Source of the DNA: Geothermobacter hydrogeniphilus
GTDB lineage: Bacteria; Desulfobacterota; Desulfuromonadia; Desulfuromonadales; Geothermobacteraceae
Reading direction: 5' to 3'
NCBI RefSeq assembly: GCF_002093115.1
Contig: NZ_NAAD01000010.1
Span: 1-64,000, forward strand
DNA length: 64,000 nt
The stretch's first letter is position 1. Every line of letters begins with the position of its first letter. The notes under the pieces were generated by a model. The model searched no databases and was not told the DNA's origin. It was given only the letters and a program-made list of their open reading frames with translations. The translations under genes and the position numbers were made by a program. Below are positions 63,190 to 64,000 of this stretch, one piece after another.

Positions 63190-63297
63190 TCACTGCAGCA
63201 GCAACGCCGGATCAAAACCGATACGGATCGCGCCCCAGTGGCGGCCGTCAATCTCCACCGGCAGGGAAAGGTCGCTGAGAATTTCTCTGGTATCCCC
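63190..63297 (-). pseudogene. C-terminal fragment of a chemoreceptor-type sensor domain
   Basis: The last 35 codons of a leftward frame read ..REILSDLSLPVEIDGRHWGAIRIGFDPALLL then stop. LPVEIDGRHWGAIRIG closely resembles the C-terminal part of sensor domains in CZB/MCP-type proteins. Upstream on this strand the similarity ends where the DUF4197 gene begins on the other strand, so the rest is lost. It lies just before the CheW-CZB gene, consistent with a decayed partner. Confidence 0.5.
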
Positions 63298-63327
63298 TTC
63301 CGGTCCCGGAGGAGAAAGGAAGCGACC

Positions 63328-64000
63328 ATGCCGACCACCAACATGTTGCCAGGCCTGCTGCTGGCCGTCAGTATCATCTTCACCCCCGGAAACCTGCCGG
63401 CAGGATGGTGGGAAGAGGGGCAGAAGCTGCTGGAAAATGCAACGGCGCCACAAGGAAAACCGGCGCTGTCCGAAGCAGAAATCGGTTCGGGTCTGAAAGA
63501 AGCCTTGCGGATCGGCAGCGAGCGGGTGGTTGAACAGCTCGGCAGAGCCGACGGTTTCAACGGCGACGAGGCCATCCACATCCCCCTGCCGCCGGAACTG
63601 GAAAAGGTCGACAGCGCCCTGACGGTGATCGGCATGGGCAGGATGACCGAAGATCTCGAACTGCAGCTCAACCGTGCCGCCGAAGCGGCCACGCCGAAGG
63701 CGAAAGCCCTGTTCAGCCAGGCCATCAGGGAGATGACCATCGATGACGTGATGGCAATCTACAACGGGCCCGAGGATGCGGCGACCCGCTATTTCAAGGG
63801 AAAAATGTCGGCGCCGCTGGCCGAGGAAATGCGCCCGGTGGTCGCAGACAGCTTGACCGAAGTCGGTGCTATCCGCAGCTACGACAGCACCCTGGGTGAA
63901 TACCGCAACCTCCCCTTCGTCCCCGATATTCATGCCGACCTGACCGGCTGGGTGGTGGAGAAAGGACTGGACGGAATCTTCTACTACCTGGCCAAAGAGG
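63328..64000 (+). CDS. DUF4197 protein (partial, runs off the window)
   Basis: A frame open from ATG 63328 to the window end (224 codons so far). A signal peptide (MPTTNMLPGLLLAVSIIF) is followed by the DUF4197 pattern: LSEAEIGSGLKEALRIGSERVVEQLGRADGF, IHIPLPPELEKV, LNRAAEAATPKAKALF, MTIDDVMAIYNGPEDAATRYF, and WVVEKGLDGIFYYLAKEE near the end. The family is periplasmic and of unknown role. GGAGGAGAAAGGA is a strong ribosome site; it lies over the 3' relic on the other strand. It is nearly complete, since family members are about 230-260 residues. Confidence 0.85.
   Translation, partial: MPTTNMLPGLLLAVSIIFTPGNLPAGWWEEGQKLLENATAPQGKPALSEAEIGSGLKEALRIGSERVVEQLGRADGFNGDEAIHIPLPPELEKVDSALTVIGMGRMTEDLELQLNRAAEAATPKAKALFSQAIREMTIDDVMAIYNGPEDAATRYFKGKMSAPLAEEMRPVVADSLTEVGAIRSYDSTLGEYRNLPFVPDIHADLTGWVVEKGLDGIFYYLAKE

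Noticed and set aside
63190-63933. A 247-codon minus-strand frame opposite the DUF4197 gene
   Set aside because: Only its last 35 codons resemble a protein family. The rest is antisense to a recognisable DUF4197 gene.

Overview
The window reads as an ordinary chromosomal stretch of a GC-rich Gram-negative bacterium, most likely a member of the Desulfuromonadia (Geobacter/Desulfuromonas/Pelobacter relatives). This is inferred from gene content: a chemoreceptor with a c-type haem motif in its sensor domain, PocR-GAF-GGDEF and Cache-GGDEF diguanylate cyclases, a DUF1847 protein, ResB, a LysM-dprA-smg-topA-trmFO run, and several families of palindromic intergenic repeats. I see no rRNA, prophage, transposase, CRISPR array or restriction system. 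One tRNA (Trp) is present.

Layout. 0-10.4 kb: a TerB/DnaJ co-chaperone, a diguanylate cyclase, asd behind what looks like a complete threonine/lysine transcription attenuator, a radical SAM protein, an M48 peptidase, three YbjQ paralogues, tRNA-Trp, thiI and a DUF1847 protein. 10.6-14.9 kb: ilvB-ilvN-ilvD. 14.9-18.8 kb: a haem-binding chemoreceptor and a two-component pair split by a palindromic repeat. 18.8-25.8 kb: amino-acid and sulfur genes (Lrp-type regulator, lysA-type decarboxylase, Rrf2 regulator, cysK, larE), a secreted nuclease and a YdfG-like dehydrogenase. 26.1-31.5 kb: acnA, an MscS channel and a fatty acid desaturase. 31.6-36.4 kb: a three-gene proteostasis operon (SPFH membrane protein, tandem AAA+/Lon protease, Hsp20). 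36.5-39.5 kb: a DUF362 ferredoxin, ResB, an OsmC protein. 39.5-40.2 kb: a gene-free stretch with a candidate small RNA and stacked repeats. 40.2-44.5 kb: a tight operon of prenyl-synthase-like, methyltransferase, permease and NudC genes. 44.6-59.3 kb: phosphatase, U32 protein, CpoB-like lipoprotein, LysM protein, dprA-smg-topA-trmFO, a second cyclase, maf, yggS and a MOP-type transporter. 59.3-64 kb: an OmpA-like protein, a Cys-rich mini-protein with an ArsR regulator, a MarR/DoxX pair sharing an operator, a CheW-CZB protein, and a DUF4197 gene cut by the window end.

Three things stand out. (1) The SPFH / tandem-AAA-Lon / Hsp20 operon looks like a membrane-linked protease system that I cannot match to a named Lon class. 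(2) The asd leader has a 30-codon peptide with nine Thr and five Lys codons, followed by mutually exclusive hairpins and a terminator. (3) At least four families of non-coding palindromic repeats occupy most intergenic gaps. They nest in one another, show compensatory stem changes, and in several places supply the stop codon of the neighbouring gene.

All calls come from reading the sequence. Family names rest on recognised motifs, not on searches.
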